Below, in pieces: positions 8,370-16,643 of a stretch of DNA of 64,000 bases. The notes under the pieces were generated by a model that saw only the letters and a program-made list of their open reading frames with translations, ran no database searches and was not told the origin of the DNA. Each line of letters starts with the position of its first letter. Positions within the stretch are counted from its first letter, which is position 1. The translations under genes and the position numbers were made by a program. Source of the stretch: Aquimarina sp. Aq107 (GTDB lineage Bacteria > Bacteroidota > Bacteroidia > Flavobacteriales > Flavobacteriaceae); assembly GCF_943733665.1 (NCBI RefSeq), contig NZ_OX030782.1, positions 2,900,501-2,964,500 of the forward strand, read 5' to 3'.

Positions 8370-8918
8370 TTACTTTCTTTTTTTAAATATCAATACTACT
8401 AAACCTAATGTTAATAAAATATGGCCCAGTACAATAAGTAATCTACTGTCAAAAGCAAAAGCTCCTAAACCAATACCAATAACTCCAATAAAAACCAAAA
8501 TTGGCCATAATGCATGAGTTCGTATGAATTTTCCAGCGTGTGCCACTAACCCAAAATAGAATAGAGATGGTCCTACAGTCATAAACGGAATTCTAATTGA
8601 TGGTCGTTCCATTATTTGACTTGTTAATTTATCCATTCCTTCAAAATCGGTCCCGTAACTCCACCATAAGAAATCAATAGTTGACTGTCCGATTAAAGCA
8701 ACTATTCCCAAAGAAGTTAAAATTGTCGCTACGTTACCAAAAATAGTGTCTGAAAAAACGTAGTTTAAAGATAAACACAATAGTGCTCCAATTAATAATA
8801 ACCAATGCGCATAATCAATTGGTTGTTGATTTTGAATAAATTCGTTGCCTCCTAAAAGCAATACTTGATTTAGAATTAGAAAAACAAGTCCAATTGTTGC
8901 AAATATTTTTAATTTCAT
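8370..8918 (-). CDS. multi-pass membrane protein, unknown function
   Basis: 182 residues with about six hydrophobic segments in close succession (first at 4-22, last at 155-178 before a KKRK tail). Between helices three and four is an extracytoplasmic loop with FLWWSYGTDFEGMDKLTSQIMERP. I do not recognise a named family, although similar short proteins are common in Flavobacteriia. The gene is flanked on both sides by repeat-bearing gaps and has no evident operon partner. Confidence 0.6.
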   Translation of the reverse strand: MKLKIFATIGLVFLILNQVLLLGGNEFIQNQQPIDYAHWLLLIGALLCLSLNYVFSDTIFGNVATILTSLGIVALIGQSTIDFLWWSYGTDFEGMDKLTSQIMERPSIRIPFMTVGPSLFYFGLVAHAGKFIRTHALWPILVFIGVIGIGLGAFAFDSRLLIVLGHILLTLGLVVLIFKKRK

Positions 8919-9124
8919 TTGTGCCGTTTAATGTCTATTTAACTGGTTTATTTTTCAAAACTCTAGTATTCTTTATAATTTAAAAAGATTTTAATCTCGA
9001 ATTGTCAAATATTAGTGACAGATTGTAATAAATGTTGTGCAACTTCTCAGTTAAGATATCTAAAGCAGTAGATAAGTGATTACTTTCTGCCACTCAATTA
9101 GCAAAACCAAGAGTTTTGTTTTTC

Positions 9125-9176
9125 CCTTTTTTATCGAAAACGACAAATTAAATATTTGCAGATCTTTTGATTAAAC
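9125..9176. repeat. intergenic repeat block, copy 2
   Basis: Second copy of the block at 8,066-8,136: a TTTTTTATCGAAAACG stretch then CAGATCTTTTGATTAAACT. It starts 45 bases beyond the stop of the VOC gene at 9,221, inside a 302-base gap that otherwise shows no gene. Confidence 0.5.
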
Positions 9177-9220
9177 TCAAAAATCCTATGTTTTTTCACA
9201 TGATTGTACATAGTCTTTTA

Positions 9221-9667
9221 TCATTCAGGTTTAGTGTAAGTAACAATGTCAATTCCAATTCCATTTGGATCAACGATTGCAAAATGTCTGTCTCCCCAAG
9301 GTTCATCTCTAATTTCAATTTCGATAGCTACTCCTTTATTTTTAAGTTCTTGGTAAAATTTATCCACTTCTTCTATTTCTATCGTCAAATAAGCACCTTT
9401 TCCATTAAATGGTAATTGAAAAATTGGTTGTTGGCTTGGATGATTCGGTTTTAAAAAACCTATTTCTGCCGACTTATCAGGAGTGTGCATCAAAAGGTAA
9501 AAGTCATTTTCGAAGCTTACTCCAAAATTTAAGGTATTCGTATAGAATTCTTTTGTTTCCGTTAGTTTTTCCGTGATTATTCCAGCATTTAACTTCATTT
9601 TACTTTGTTTTTGTGCATTTGCCCAACTTAATGTTAGGATACATACGATTGATAATAGTGTTTTCAA
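9221..9667 (-). CDS. secreted VOC (glyoxalase/bleomycin-resistance) family protein
   Basis: 148 residues from a TTG at 9,667. This start gives a signal peptide ending in WANAQ and follows a promoter element at 9,688-9,695; a TTG at 9,733 would place that promoter inside the gene. The mature protein is a single VOC module: beta-alpha-beta LNAGIITEKLTETKEFYTNT, then YLTIEIEEVDKFYQELKNKG and the closing RDEPWGDRHFAIVDPNGI motif typical of the superfamily. VOC proteins bind metals and small electrophiles or antibiotics. Export to the periplasm is unusual for this fold. An AraC regulator is encoded immediately upstream. Confidence 0.8.
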   Translation of the reverse strand: MKTLLSIVCILTLSWANAQKQSKMKLNAGIITEKLTETKEFYTNTLNFGVSFENDFYLLMHTPDKSAEIGFLKPNHPSQQPIFQLPFNGKGAYLTIEIEEVDKFYQELKNKGVAIEIEIRDEPWGDRHFAIVDPNGIGIDIVTYTKPE

Positions 9668-9687
9668 ATTTTTATATTTTCTTGAAA

Positions 9688-9695
9688 CAAATTTA
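9688..9695 (-). promoter_or_regulatory. Bacteroidota -7 promoter element (TAAATTTG)
   Basis: Exact TAnnTTTG match on the minus strand, 21 bases before the TTG start at 9,667 of the VOC gene. It supports both that start and separate transcription from the AraC gene upstream. Confidence 0.45.
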
Positions 9696-9736
9696 GAATG
9701 AGATGTTTGAGAGAAATTGTAAAAATCGGACAAAGT

Positions 9737-10549
9737 CTAACGGAAGGCTTCTGAAGGTGTTACACCATAAAATGTTTTAAAATTTTTGATAAAATGAGCT
9801 TGGTCAAAAAACCCAACATCAAAATATAGTTTATTTTCCTTAAGGCTCTGTTTTGATGGTTTCGTATTTAAAATATGCTGAAATCGTACAACATTACTAA
9901 AGCTTTTTGCGGTTGTACCTATATGGAAATTAAAAATTCTACGAAGTTGTCGAGAACTCAAACCTGTATTAAGATCTTTCTCTGTATCTAAAAATCCATT
10001 TTTTTGAAAAATGAGATTTAGCGAATTAAAAAAACGTTGATCTAGCTCAAAATTTTGCTTTTTAATTATATGAATTAATTGCTCATTTAAATGTTCAATA
10101 ATGTTTTCATATGATACCGATGGTTTGATTTCTGACGAAATCCAATCTGAAATATCTGGTAAAATATATTTTAATTCTTGTGATTGATTGCTCAAGGATT
10201 TTGCATCTACTCCAAATATGATTGGAAAGGCACAAGGCAAAAATCGAATTCCGATATAGTCAAATGTTTTACCAATAGGAAATTCTGTATATTTTTTACA
10301 AAATCCCATTACGAAATTTTCATTCGGTTGATTATGGTCGAAAAAAATATCAATACATCCGTCAGAAACAACTCGGTATATGAAAGGTTGATTGAGCGGT
10401 TTTTGTGTTTTGAGTTGCCAAAAACAATACACAAAATTTTCTAGTTTCTTATCAGGCTGGACTTCTTTGTAGATTATTTTTCCTTTTTCAGATTTTACAG
10501 TTGGCTGAATCGGTTTGTAATATTTTTTTATAGCTTGAAATTCTTTCAC
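9737..10549 (-). CDS. AraC family regulator with DUF6597-type N-terminus
   Basis: 270 residues from a GTG at 10,549. The N-terminal half resembles the DUF6597 sensor seen in many AraC proteins: KLENFVYCFWQLKT, then VVSDGCIDIFFD, then FDYIGIRFLP. The C-terminal half is an AraC DNA-binding domain with two helix-turn-helix units (about 190-270: LSSRQLRRIFNFHIG and DVGFFDQAHFIKNFKTFYGV). It ends four bases before the longest possible reading of the VOC gene, which it probably controls. A conserved promoter-like block lies 40-80 bases upstream. Confidence 0.85.
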   Translation of the reverse strand: MKEFQAIKKYYKPIQPTVKSEKGKIIYKEVQPDKKLENFVYCFWQLKTQKPLNQPFIYRVVSDGCIDIFFDHNQPNENFVMGFCKKYTEFPIGKTFDYIGIRFLPCAFPIIFGVDAKSLSNQSQELKYILPDISDWISSEIKPSVSYENIIEHLNEQLIHIIKKQNFELDQRFFNSLNLIFQKNGFLDTEKDLNTGLSSRQLRRIFNFHIGTTAKSFSNVVRFQHILNTKPSKQSLKENKLYFDVGFFDQAHFIKNFKTFYGVTPSEAFR

Positions 10550-10588
10550 TTCATTCTTACAAATTATGACACCTTCTATTTGATTTGA

Positions 10589-10629
10589 TTTCGTTGCGTT
10601 TTTAAAAACTAATTTAGCAAATACAAACT
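10589..10629. repeat. promoter-like repeat, copy 1 (upstream of the AraC gene)
   Basis: A 41-base block shared with 23,472-23,513. Both begin TTTCGTTGC and end with an identical 22-base core; on the minus strand most of this core reads GTTTGTATTTGCTAAATTAG. Here it lies 40-80 bases upstream of the AraC/VOC pair, and at the other site upstream of a different VOC gene, so a common promoter or operator is likely. Confidence 0.55.
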
Positions 10630-10757
10630 AAATAGAAAATCCGAGAGGACTTTTCATAAGTATTCGATTACTATCTTATATCCTCCATACGAAATCTATT
10701 ACTCTTCTATATGTTTTATTACCTGTAAAACAACCAGTCACGAACTAGTTTTGGAAT

Positions 10758-10808
10758 CAGTGTTATTCTTATCAATTTGAATGATTCCATCATTTATAGA
10801 GAACACTG
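10758..10808. repeat. nested dyad just after the TPR-like gene
   Basis: Outer arms CAGTGTT (10,758-10,764) and AACACTG (10,802-10,808) enclose inner arms AATGAT / ATCATT (10,780-10,785 and 10,789-10,794). It begins 14 bases after the stop of the gene at 10,823. It could act as a terminator or be a degenerate recombination site; no T run follows. Confidence 0.45.
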
Positions 10809-10822
10809 CTAACACATGTTTT

Positions 10823-11410
10823 CTAATATTCATATTCTAATTTCTCTTTAATCTCTAATAATTCCTTTTCTTTTTCAGGAAACATTATAAAGAGTTTATC
10901 TAACAGTTCTTTAGCCTTGTGACAATTTTTAAATTCACTTTCGCAATGAAAACTATATGATCTAACGAGTCTATAGTTAATTTCATAATTTCTTTGAAAA
11001 ACTTCTTTTGCTTGTTCATAGTAAAAGATAGAATTATACCATTTTCCTTTTTCGAACCAATCGTCTCCTTTATGCACTAGTAATAAAAACTTTTTTTCTT
11101 TTTCTTGGAATTTTAATGCTTGTATACTTTCCGTATTTACATTATTTTCTCGAATTACAAGTATAGTAAAATATGTAAAAACACTTGTTATAAGTATTGC
11201 GATACCAATTAGTATTTTACTTTCTTTTCGGCTTTGCTTTCTTATTTTTTTTCTTATTTGTTCTAACTCTTCCTCTGAAGGGTTTTTAAATTTCACCTTT
11301 CTCCTAGTCGATTTTAAGTTTTCCTTTTCTAATAACTTTTTAGACCTAATTAACTTTTTATCATTACTTAAGCCCGTTATAATTCCCCGAACACTTCTTC
11401 CCTCAAACAT
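10823..11410 (-). CDS. membrane-anchored TPR-like protein, unknown function
   Basis: 195 residues. A highly basic cytoplasmic N-terminus (about 1-65, with IRKKIRKQSRKESK) leads to a single transmembrane segment (about 66-88). The C-terminal half is helical and amphipathic, with repeat-like units KGDDWFEKGKWYNSIFYYEQA and KAKELLDKLFIMFPEKEKE that resemble tetratricopeptide repeats. Two cysteines (SFHCESEFKNCHK) sit in the second unit. Function is not recognised; the layout suggests a scaffold at the membrane. The 196-base gap upstream of it shows nothing else. Confidence 0.55.
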   Translation of the reverse strand: MFEGRSVRGIITGLSNDKKLIRSKKLLEKENLKSTRRKVKFKNPSEEELEQIRKKIRKQSRKESKILIGIAILITSVFTYFTILVIRENNVNTESIQALKFQEKEKKFLLLVHKGDDWFEKGKWYNSIFYYEQAKEVFQRNYEINYRLVRSYSFHCESEFKNCHKAKELLDKLFIMFPEKEKELLEIKEKLEYEY

Positions 11411-11606
11411 GTTTAACTATTTACCAATAATTAGATGTAAACAATTGGATACATCCCTATTAATTCCCTACTAATATGTAGATCCAAAATGGAATTTGTT
11501 ACAATAGTTTTATGGAAAATAATTAAAAGCAGCGTACAATTTCTCATTACTTTTAATATGAATAGTCAAAACCCATGAATGTTTTGAAAATTTCAAAAGA
11601 ACTGTT

Positions 11607-12857
11607 TTATCTATTATAAGGACGCTCATTAATCCAATTGAAACCACGAGAGTTTAAATTAAATTTCATGTGGTCTTTTCTCGAAAATATGATATGTAAC
11701 GTATCAGATTCTATAATTCCATCGAGTTCAAGAAATTCTGAGTTCGGATTTTTATAGCTGAAATTATAATTTTCAGCTTCAGAATCTTTTTTATGTATCA
11801 TTATTTTTTGAGACGTTGAATCTGTTACAAATTTATATTGATGTTTTATATCATCCATTGTTTTTACAGTTGCTTTATCTTTTAAATCTACGATAAGATA
11901 ACGCCATCTATAATTATCAGTAATTAAAGGCTGTAATGTATCCCTATTTTTAATAAAATATGAAGCTTCCCATATACCATAGAGCAATGGTTTCTCTCTA
12001 TTGTTTCCTCTATGACTTTCTGTCGTATAAAAATTAAATGAAATTAAACTTACAAGAATAAATAAACCAATAGATTTAATCCAAAAAATCACTTTATGAT
12101 ATTCACTATTCTTAATCGGGTGAAAATAAGTGTATACATCTACTGCTTTATTTTTAATAAATACTTTTAAAAATCTATCGTCAGTCATAAAAATCACCAG
12201 AGCCATTAAGACTAAATGAATGGAAAATAATTTAACAGGAATGTCATAACAAAAATTCATCATAGCCACTTGCGTCATTACTCCTATAATTATAAATGAG
12301 CCAAGTGTTTGTGTTCGTCTAGGAATTAATAATAAACCACCAAGTACTTCCATAAAACCTACAAACACGTTAAAACTTTTTGAGAACCCCATATAAGTCC
12401 ACGCCAATCCCATTGGCGAAAAATCGCCTAAAGGATCAAGTAAATGAGTCAATGAAGCTGATGGAAATTGAAGTTTAAAAACCTTAACAAACCCATAAAG
12501 AAACATTGCAGCTATTAAAACAATACGAAGAAATACTAAAAACCAATATAAAAGTGTATTATAACTCTTACGATTTCGGTCTAATATGCCCCAAATAAAA
12601 ACAGTGATTAAAGTTAAAATCATTGTTGCAAATAATGTTAAATATGCAAAAGTGTGATCTCCGCTACCGCTACCACTTACATCATATTCATAATCTATTT
12701 TAAAAATTTCTTTCCCAATCCACCTTAATGGTGTTTCAAAAAGTGGATTCAAAAACATTAGAAGTATATAGAGAATAAAATAAGTAAATAATACTCTGAA
12801 TATGAATTTGCTTATTGTATTCCAGTGTTCCTTATATTCTTGCGTCAATAATTTCAT
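11607..12857 (-). CDS. DoxX-like membrane protein with C-terminal soluble domain
   Basis: 416 residues. About eight hydrophobic segments occupy residues 20-290; the central part GFVKVFKLQFPS, then GFSKSFNVFVGFMEVLGGLLLIPRRT, is the DoxX-like signature in which a substrate- or quinone-linked four-helix unit is followed by a conserved Glu. The last 130 residues form a soluble beta-rich domain (YGIWEASYFIKNRDT to GFNWINERPYNR) similar in pattern to lipocalin-like stress domains. Flavobacterial proteins of this double layout are common but uncharacterised. It has no close operon partner. Confidence 0.7.
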   Translation of the reverse strand: MKLLTQEYKEHWNTISKFIFRVLFTYFILYILLMFLNPLFETPLRWIGKEIFKIDYEYDVSGSGSGDHTFAYLTLFATMILTLITVFIWGILDRNRKSYNTLLYWFLVFLRIVLIAAMFLYGFVKVFKLQFPSASLTHLLDPLGDFSPMGLAWTYMGFSKSFNVFVGFMEVLGGLLLIPRRTQTLGSFIIIGVMTQVAMMNFCYDIPVKLFSIHLVLMALVIFMTDDRFLKVFIKNKAVDVYTYFHPIKNSEYHKVIFWIKSIGLFILVSLISFNFYTTESHRGNNREKPLLYGIWEASYFIKNRDTLQPLITDNYRWRYLIVDLKDKATVKTMDDIKHQYKFVTDSTSQKIMIHKKDSEAENYNFSYKNPNSEFLELDGIIESDTLHIIFSRKDHMKFNLNSRGFNWINERPYNR

Positions 12858-12972
12858 GGATGATTCCTTGTAGATTATTATAATCTATTAGTATCCAGAA
12901 TTAATAATGTGTTACAACGACCTTGTACATAAGATCCACTATTAGAAAAAAACAGAATTATATTATAAAACT

Positions 12973-13362
12973 TTAGTTTGACTTAGCAGGTCGGTTAGTG
13001 TTATTCTTTTTTATAGTAGCCAGAAATAGAATCAATTGTAAAATTGTATTAGGCAATGTAGCTAAGCCTATAGATAAGATATTAAATGAATCTAAAGGTA
13101 TGTTTGAACCAAATTTTAACCATAAAAAAACAGTAATGAACATTAATAAACTTGGGAAGAAAAAAGCAAGAATTTTTTCGTTATTAATTTCTTTAAAGGG
13201 TTTATAAAACAGATAAGGTAAATATGTGATTGCCGCTATTACACAATAAGAAAAGGCTAAAATAATTATCAAGCATCTTTCACCTTCGCAATTCAAACTC
13301 AATAGAAATCCAACTAATATATTTACTAATACTACTATTAAATATTCCTTCCAATTATTCAT
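12973..13362 (-). CDS. small membrane protein, unknown function
   Basis: 129 residues with four hydrophobic segments (about 7-23, 28-48, 65-83 and 95-115) and a short basic tail. One loop contains NCEGERC with two cysteines, placed outside the membrane if the N-terminus is inside. No family is recognised. The gene stands alone, 115 bases ahead of the DoxX-like gene in its own direction. Confidence 0.5.
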   Translation of the reverse strand: MNNWKEYLIVVLVNILVGFLLSLNCEGERCLIIILAFSYCVIAAITYLPYLFYKPFKEINNEKILAFFFPSLLMFITVFLWLKFGSNIPLDSFNILSIGLATLPNTILQLILFLATIKKNNTNRPAKSN

Positions 13363-13627
13363 ATATAATCGAATTTGTGATCATTATTACACATGTTTTT
13401 ACAATAAACAATATATCCTATATTGTTGTACTAAGTTTAAAAATAGCTTAAAATCATCCTTAAACAAGATCTATTACTCTTTTCTACATTTACTTACTGA
13501 TATTACCACTAGTCCAGATTGACAATGACAAGATGCTATTTTCATTACTTTAAACATTAGACCTTACCCAAATACAATAACTACTAGATCACACGAGTGT
13601 TTCTATAAAACCATAGTAATCATTTCA

Positions 13628-14234
13628 TTATCCGTTGGCTTTTTCTTTTATAATGTTCAAGGTTTCGTTTACAAAATCTGTTTTACCCAAAACATAAGAG
13701 CCTCTATCATTCTTAAATTTAGAAGCTAAGTCAATTTTTAAATCCTCATATAATTTTGCTCTCTCAGGATTGGCGTTTAAATAATCCCTAAAATCAATTT
13801 GTTCCCACATTACATTATTATTGGGGCACATATGAATATGGAAAATTTGTTCTTTTACTCCGTCGAGATTATATCCTTTCCCAAATGAGGAATATGCTTC
13901 AATATGATCTCTTGCAGGAACAACAAAATGAGCATAACCCAACTCCGAAAATTGTTTGATCAAACCTTCATCAAACAAAAGCTCTTTCGGAATTTCTATC
14001 ATTAAATCTATATATGGTTTTGATTTAATACTTGATATCGAAGAGCTTCCAAAAATGCTCGATTCGTAAAATTGTTTTACTTCCTATTTTATTTACAATT
14101 CGCTCCTTTTCGTTTCTGAAAATATTTTTCCATGCTGGATTATGATCAACCAATTCAATTGGGAAAAGTGTATTCCATTCATCTTTGGTTAAATCATTAA
14201 GTGTTTTTTTCATCTTTAGCATTGTTTTTTCCAT
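13628..14234 (-). pseudogene. GrpB family nucleotidyltransferase-fold gene, broken by a frameshift
   Basis: Two halves of one GrpB-like protein lie in different frames. The front (from ATG 14,234) reads FPIELVDHNPAWKNIF and KTILRIEHF and then runs into an early stop; the back, ending at 13,628, reads KPYIDLMIEIP, FHIHMCPNN and FRDYLNANPERAKLYEDLK. Removing one base from the T5 run (A5 on the plus strand at 14,051-14,055) joins them as IEHFGSSSISSIKSKPYIDL, the normal GrpB sequence of about 200 residues. GrpB proteins are nucleotidyltransferase-like with no settled role. This is a recent loss or a sequencing error. Confidence 0.85.
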
Positions 14235-14489
14235 ATTTCGTGCTACAAAGTCATATGTATCACAGCCAAATAATGCTCCATTTGTAAGTAATCACAAACA
14301 TTCTCAGCGAACTGTAACCTAATACTTCATTTAAAAATGTAAAAATAACCTAAAATCTCTAAGTTACTGCGAGTTTGCAATCTGTATATGGGGAATTTTG
14401 GTGTAAGAATTTATATCGAACCAACTATCACTTATTTATGTGTTTTCTTATATATTTTGGTGTTATTCGTAGAATGGTATCAGTAATAG

Positions 14490-15323
14490 TTATTCTATTT
14501 TTTTCCTTCTCCCCTTCTCATAGATATATTTAGAATCTATTCCATAACCAATCTCATCTTTTATTACAAATCTAAAATTCGCTAAGTCTTTTGTCTTGAT
14601 TATTTTATAACCAAACGGTACATTTATGAAATATGCATATTTATCATCTTTTGCATAAAAATGAATATCGCATTCTAAATAATAGGATGAATTTTCACGA
14701 ATACATTCTTCTAAAAACTGAAAGGTTTTGGGATTCGCTCCTTCGATTATTTCTGATTTATAATAAACGTGATTATTATCTTTAGCTACTGTCTCTACTC
14801 TATGATTAATAATTTCAAAACTCTCTACATCACAAATTAGCTTATCCGTATGTCCAAAATAAATTGAATTTCTTACTTTCTGATAGCTTCGGTTTATACG
14901 AGTTAGGTCCGTAAGCGCGTAAGGCAATTTTGCATAATACCAATAGTCAATATCACCAGAAGAGGCATAACCTTTATCTATATCTATTATTTGAAACTTC
15001 TCTGGATCAGCTTCTTCTAATACTACACAGCTCGACATATAACTATCTAAGTACACTGCATGTTTATCTTTGAAATAAACAGTGTTTTCAGATTCATTTG
15101 CTTGAATAAGTTCGAAACTTGAAATATCAATACCTTTTAGCTGTTTTCGAAAACACTCTTTAGTCCAATGGTAAATACGCTTAGAATCCTTGGAATATCC
15201 GGAGCCTAGGTGTTGCCAATCTAGATCATAATCTTTACCTCTAAAAATCTCAAACTCTTTTCCAGACTTATCTTGAACCAATCGTTTATTCCAAAAAATG
15301 TCTACTATTATTATATCATTCAT
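14490..15323 (-). CDS. DKNYY-domain protein
   Basis: 277 residues of repeated DKNYY-type units: short blocks in which an Asp/Lys-turn precedes an aromatic strand, such as YSKDSKRIYHW, FKDKHAVYLD, AKDNNHVYYKS, AKDDKYAYFIN and IDSKYIYEKGRR. No signal peptide or membrane segment is visible. DKNYY proteins are often found in immunity-protein clusters of Gram-negative bacteria and in pathogens' accessory regions, but the biochemical role is unknown. It stands alone, 101 bases ahead of nothing similar; the downstream gap has two ATTTTGGTGT direct repeats at about 14,401 and 14,455. Confidence 0.8.
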   Translation of the reverse strand: MNDIIIVDIFWNKRLVQDKSGKEFEIFRGKDYDLDWQHLGSGYSKDSKRIYHWTKECFRKQLKGIDISSFELIQANESENTVYFKDKHAVYLDSYMSSCVVLEEADPEKFQIIDIDKGYASSGDIDYWYYAKLPYALTDLTRINRSYQKVRNSIYFGHTDKLICDVESFEIINHRVETVAKDNNHVYYKSEIIEGANPKTFQFLEECIRENSSYYLECDIHFYAKDDKYAYFINVPFGYKIIKTKDLANFRFVIKDEIGYGIDSKYIYEKGRRKKIE

Positions 15324-15424
15324 TTTATTTATTGTCGATGGTCTGGTTAAGTATAATGAACGATTAAAATACAGCTAATTTCTAACTTAGCAATAGTCTT
15401 TTTTCTTGTTGCAATTGGCTTTTT

Positions 15425-16585
15425 TTATTTACGAATCGCTTCTCTGCTTGTTCCATCAGGTAGTTTTGCTATTAACTCTTTAAAAACACCATTTTCTGAA
15501 TTCTTAAATTCTAAGTTAAATCCTTCAATTTTTTTAGAAGAAAATTTGTGTTTCCCAGTTGGAATAAATTCATACTCCGAATTATCCGATGTCATAATAT
15601 AAAACTTAGTACCATTCTCTTTTGTGTAAACTTTTACTGTTGTATTTTTTACTGTTTTATATTCACCAACATATTGTTTTAAGGTACTAGCATGTATGTC
15701 TATGGCTTTTGGTTTATACTTATATGCAATAGCATCCGGTGCCGGTTCTACTCTTAATATTGCTTCAGAAATGTCACCATTTCCTGTCATTTCTTTATTA
15801 ATCCATTGTATATACTGTGATACTCTTGTATAGTTTTCTACAACGCCATAAAGTCCTTCGTCTCCGCCTTTAGTATCTTGCCATGAGCTAATTCCTGCTA
15901 AGTAAACTATATCGTTCTTTACAACAAAAGCAGGTCCTCCACTATCACCAGGACCGCTAATCCCCTCATATTCTGTAAGGTATTTTGTTTTGGTATCCGG
16001 ATGATCAAATGTCCATGTTAACCAATTTTTAGTTGCTGTTTCAATCCTATTGGTAGCACCTCTTTTTTTTCCATCGTTACCGTTTATTCCTATGAGTCCA
16101 TCACCTTTGTCTCCTCTTCCTACCATATACACTAGCTTGTCTACTTCGTCTTCATCAACATATAATTTTGCTTGCATAACATTCATAGGTTTTGTCTTTA
16201 AATGTAATAATGCAATATCTTTTAATGAAGAATTATCCGCTTGCGGATTACCCCATTCTTTATACATTATGACCTTGTCTACTTCAATTTCGACGTCGTC
16301 TATGATCACAAAATGTTTTCTGCCATTATAGAATTTTTCTGTAATTGCTACCGCACAATGCGCTGCGGATAACACCCATTGATCCGCTATAATTGTACCT
16401 TCACAATCGGGTAGGTTTAAAAGACACATATATTTTTCAAATTTCTCTGCAAGTTTTAGGAAATCGGCTTCATCCTTATCATGCCTTGTTATCATTAGCT
16501 CGTGCTCGTTACTAGTTGTATAGCTAAAATTCATTGATAGTAATAATACCATTAGAAGCAATGCAATTGAATTTATTCTTTTCAT
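15425..16585 (-). CDS. secreted trypsin-like serine protease with C-terminal beta domain
   Basis: 386 residues. A signal peptide (1-about 25) precedes an S1 protease domain with the full triad: H76 in VLSAAHCAV, D123 in LKDIALLHL and S215 in GPGDSGGPAF. C61 and C77 are placed like the conserved disulfide around the catalytic His. Residues about 300-386 form an extra domain (LKQYVGEYKTVKNTTVKVYT through GVFKELIAKLPDG) that is also found at the front of the serine hydrolase next door, so the two genes probably act in one pathway or arose with a shared module. Likely a periplasmic or secreted endopeptidase; specificity is unclear. Confidence 0.85.
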   Translation of the reverse strand: MKRINSIALLLMVLLLSMNFSYTTSNEHELMITRHDKDEADFLKLAEKFEKYMCLLNLPDCEGTIIADQWVLSAAHCAVAITEKFYNGRKHFVIIDDVEIEVDKVIMYKEWGNPQADNSSLKDIALLHLKTKPMNVMQAKLYVDEDEVDKLVYMVGRGDKGDGLIGINGNDGKKRGATNRIETATKNWLTWTFDHPDTKTKYLTEYEGISGPGDSGGPAFVVKNDIVYLAGISSWQDTKGGDEGLYGVVENYTRVSQYIQWINKEMTGNGDISEAILRVEPAPDAIAYKYKPKAIDIHASTLKQYVGEYKTVKNTTVKVYTKENGTKFYIMTSDNSEYEFIPTGKHKFSSKKIEGFNLEFKNSENGVFKELIAKLPDGTSREAIRK

Positions 16586-16607
16586 TTTAGTTTTTTGTAT
16601 TAATTAC

Positions 16608-16622
16608 TCTCTATTATAGAGA
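16608..16622. promoter_or_regulatory. 15-base palindrome upstream of the protease gene
   Basis: TCTCTATTATAGAGA is symmetrical about its central T and lies 23 bases upstream of the protease ATG and 22 bases beyond the serine hydrolase stop. It is a candidate operator or a leader hairpin affecting translation of the protease. Confidence 0.35.
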
Positions 16623-16643
16623 ATAGTTTTTGGTCTAATGCTT

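Noticed and set aside
14025..14234. A separate small 69-residue gene
   Set aside because: It is the front of GrpB, with the same homology as the following frame; only a one-base shift separates them.
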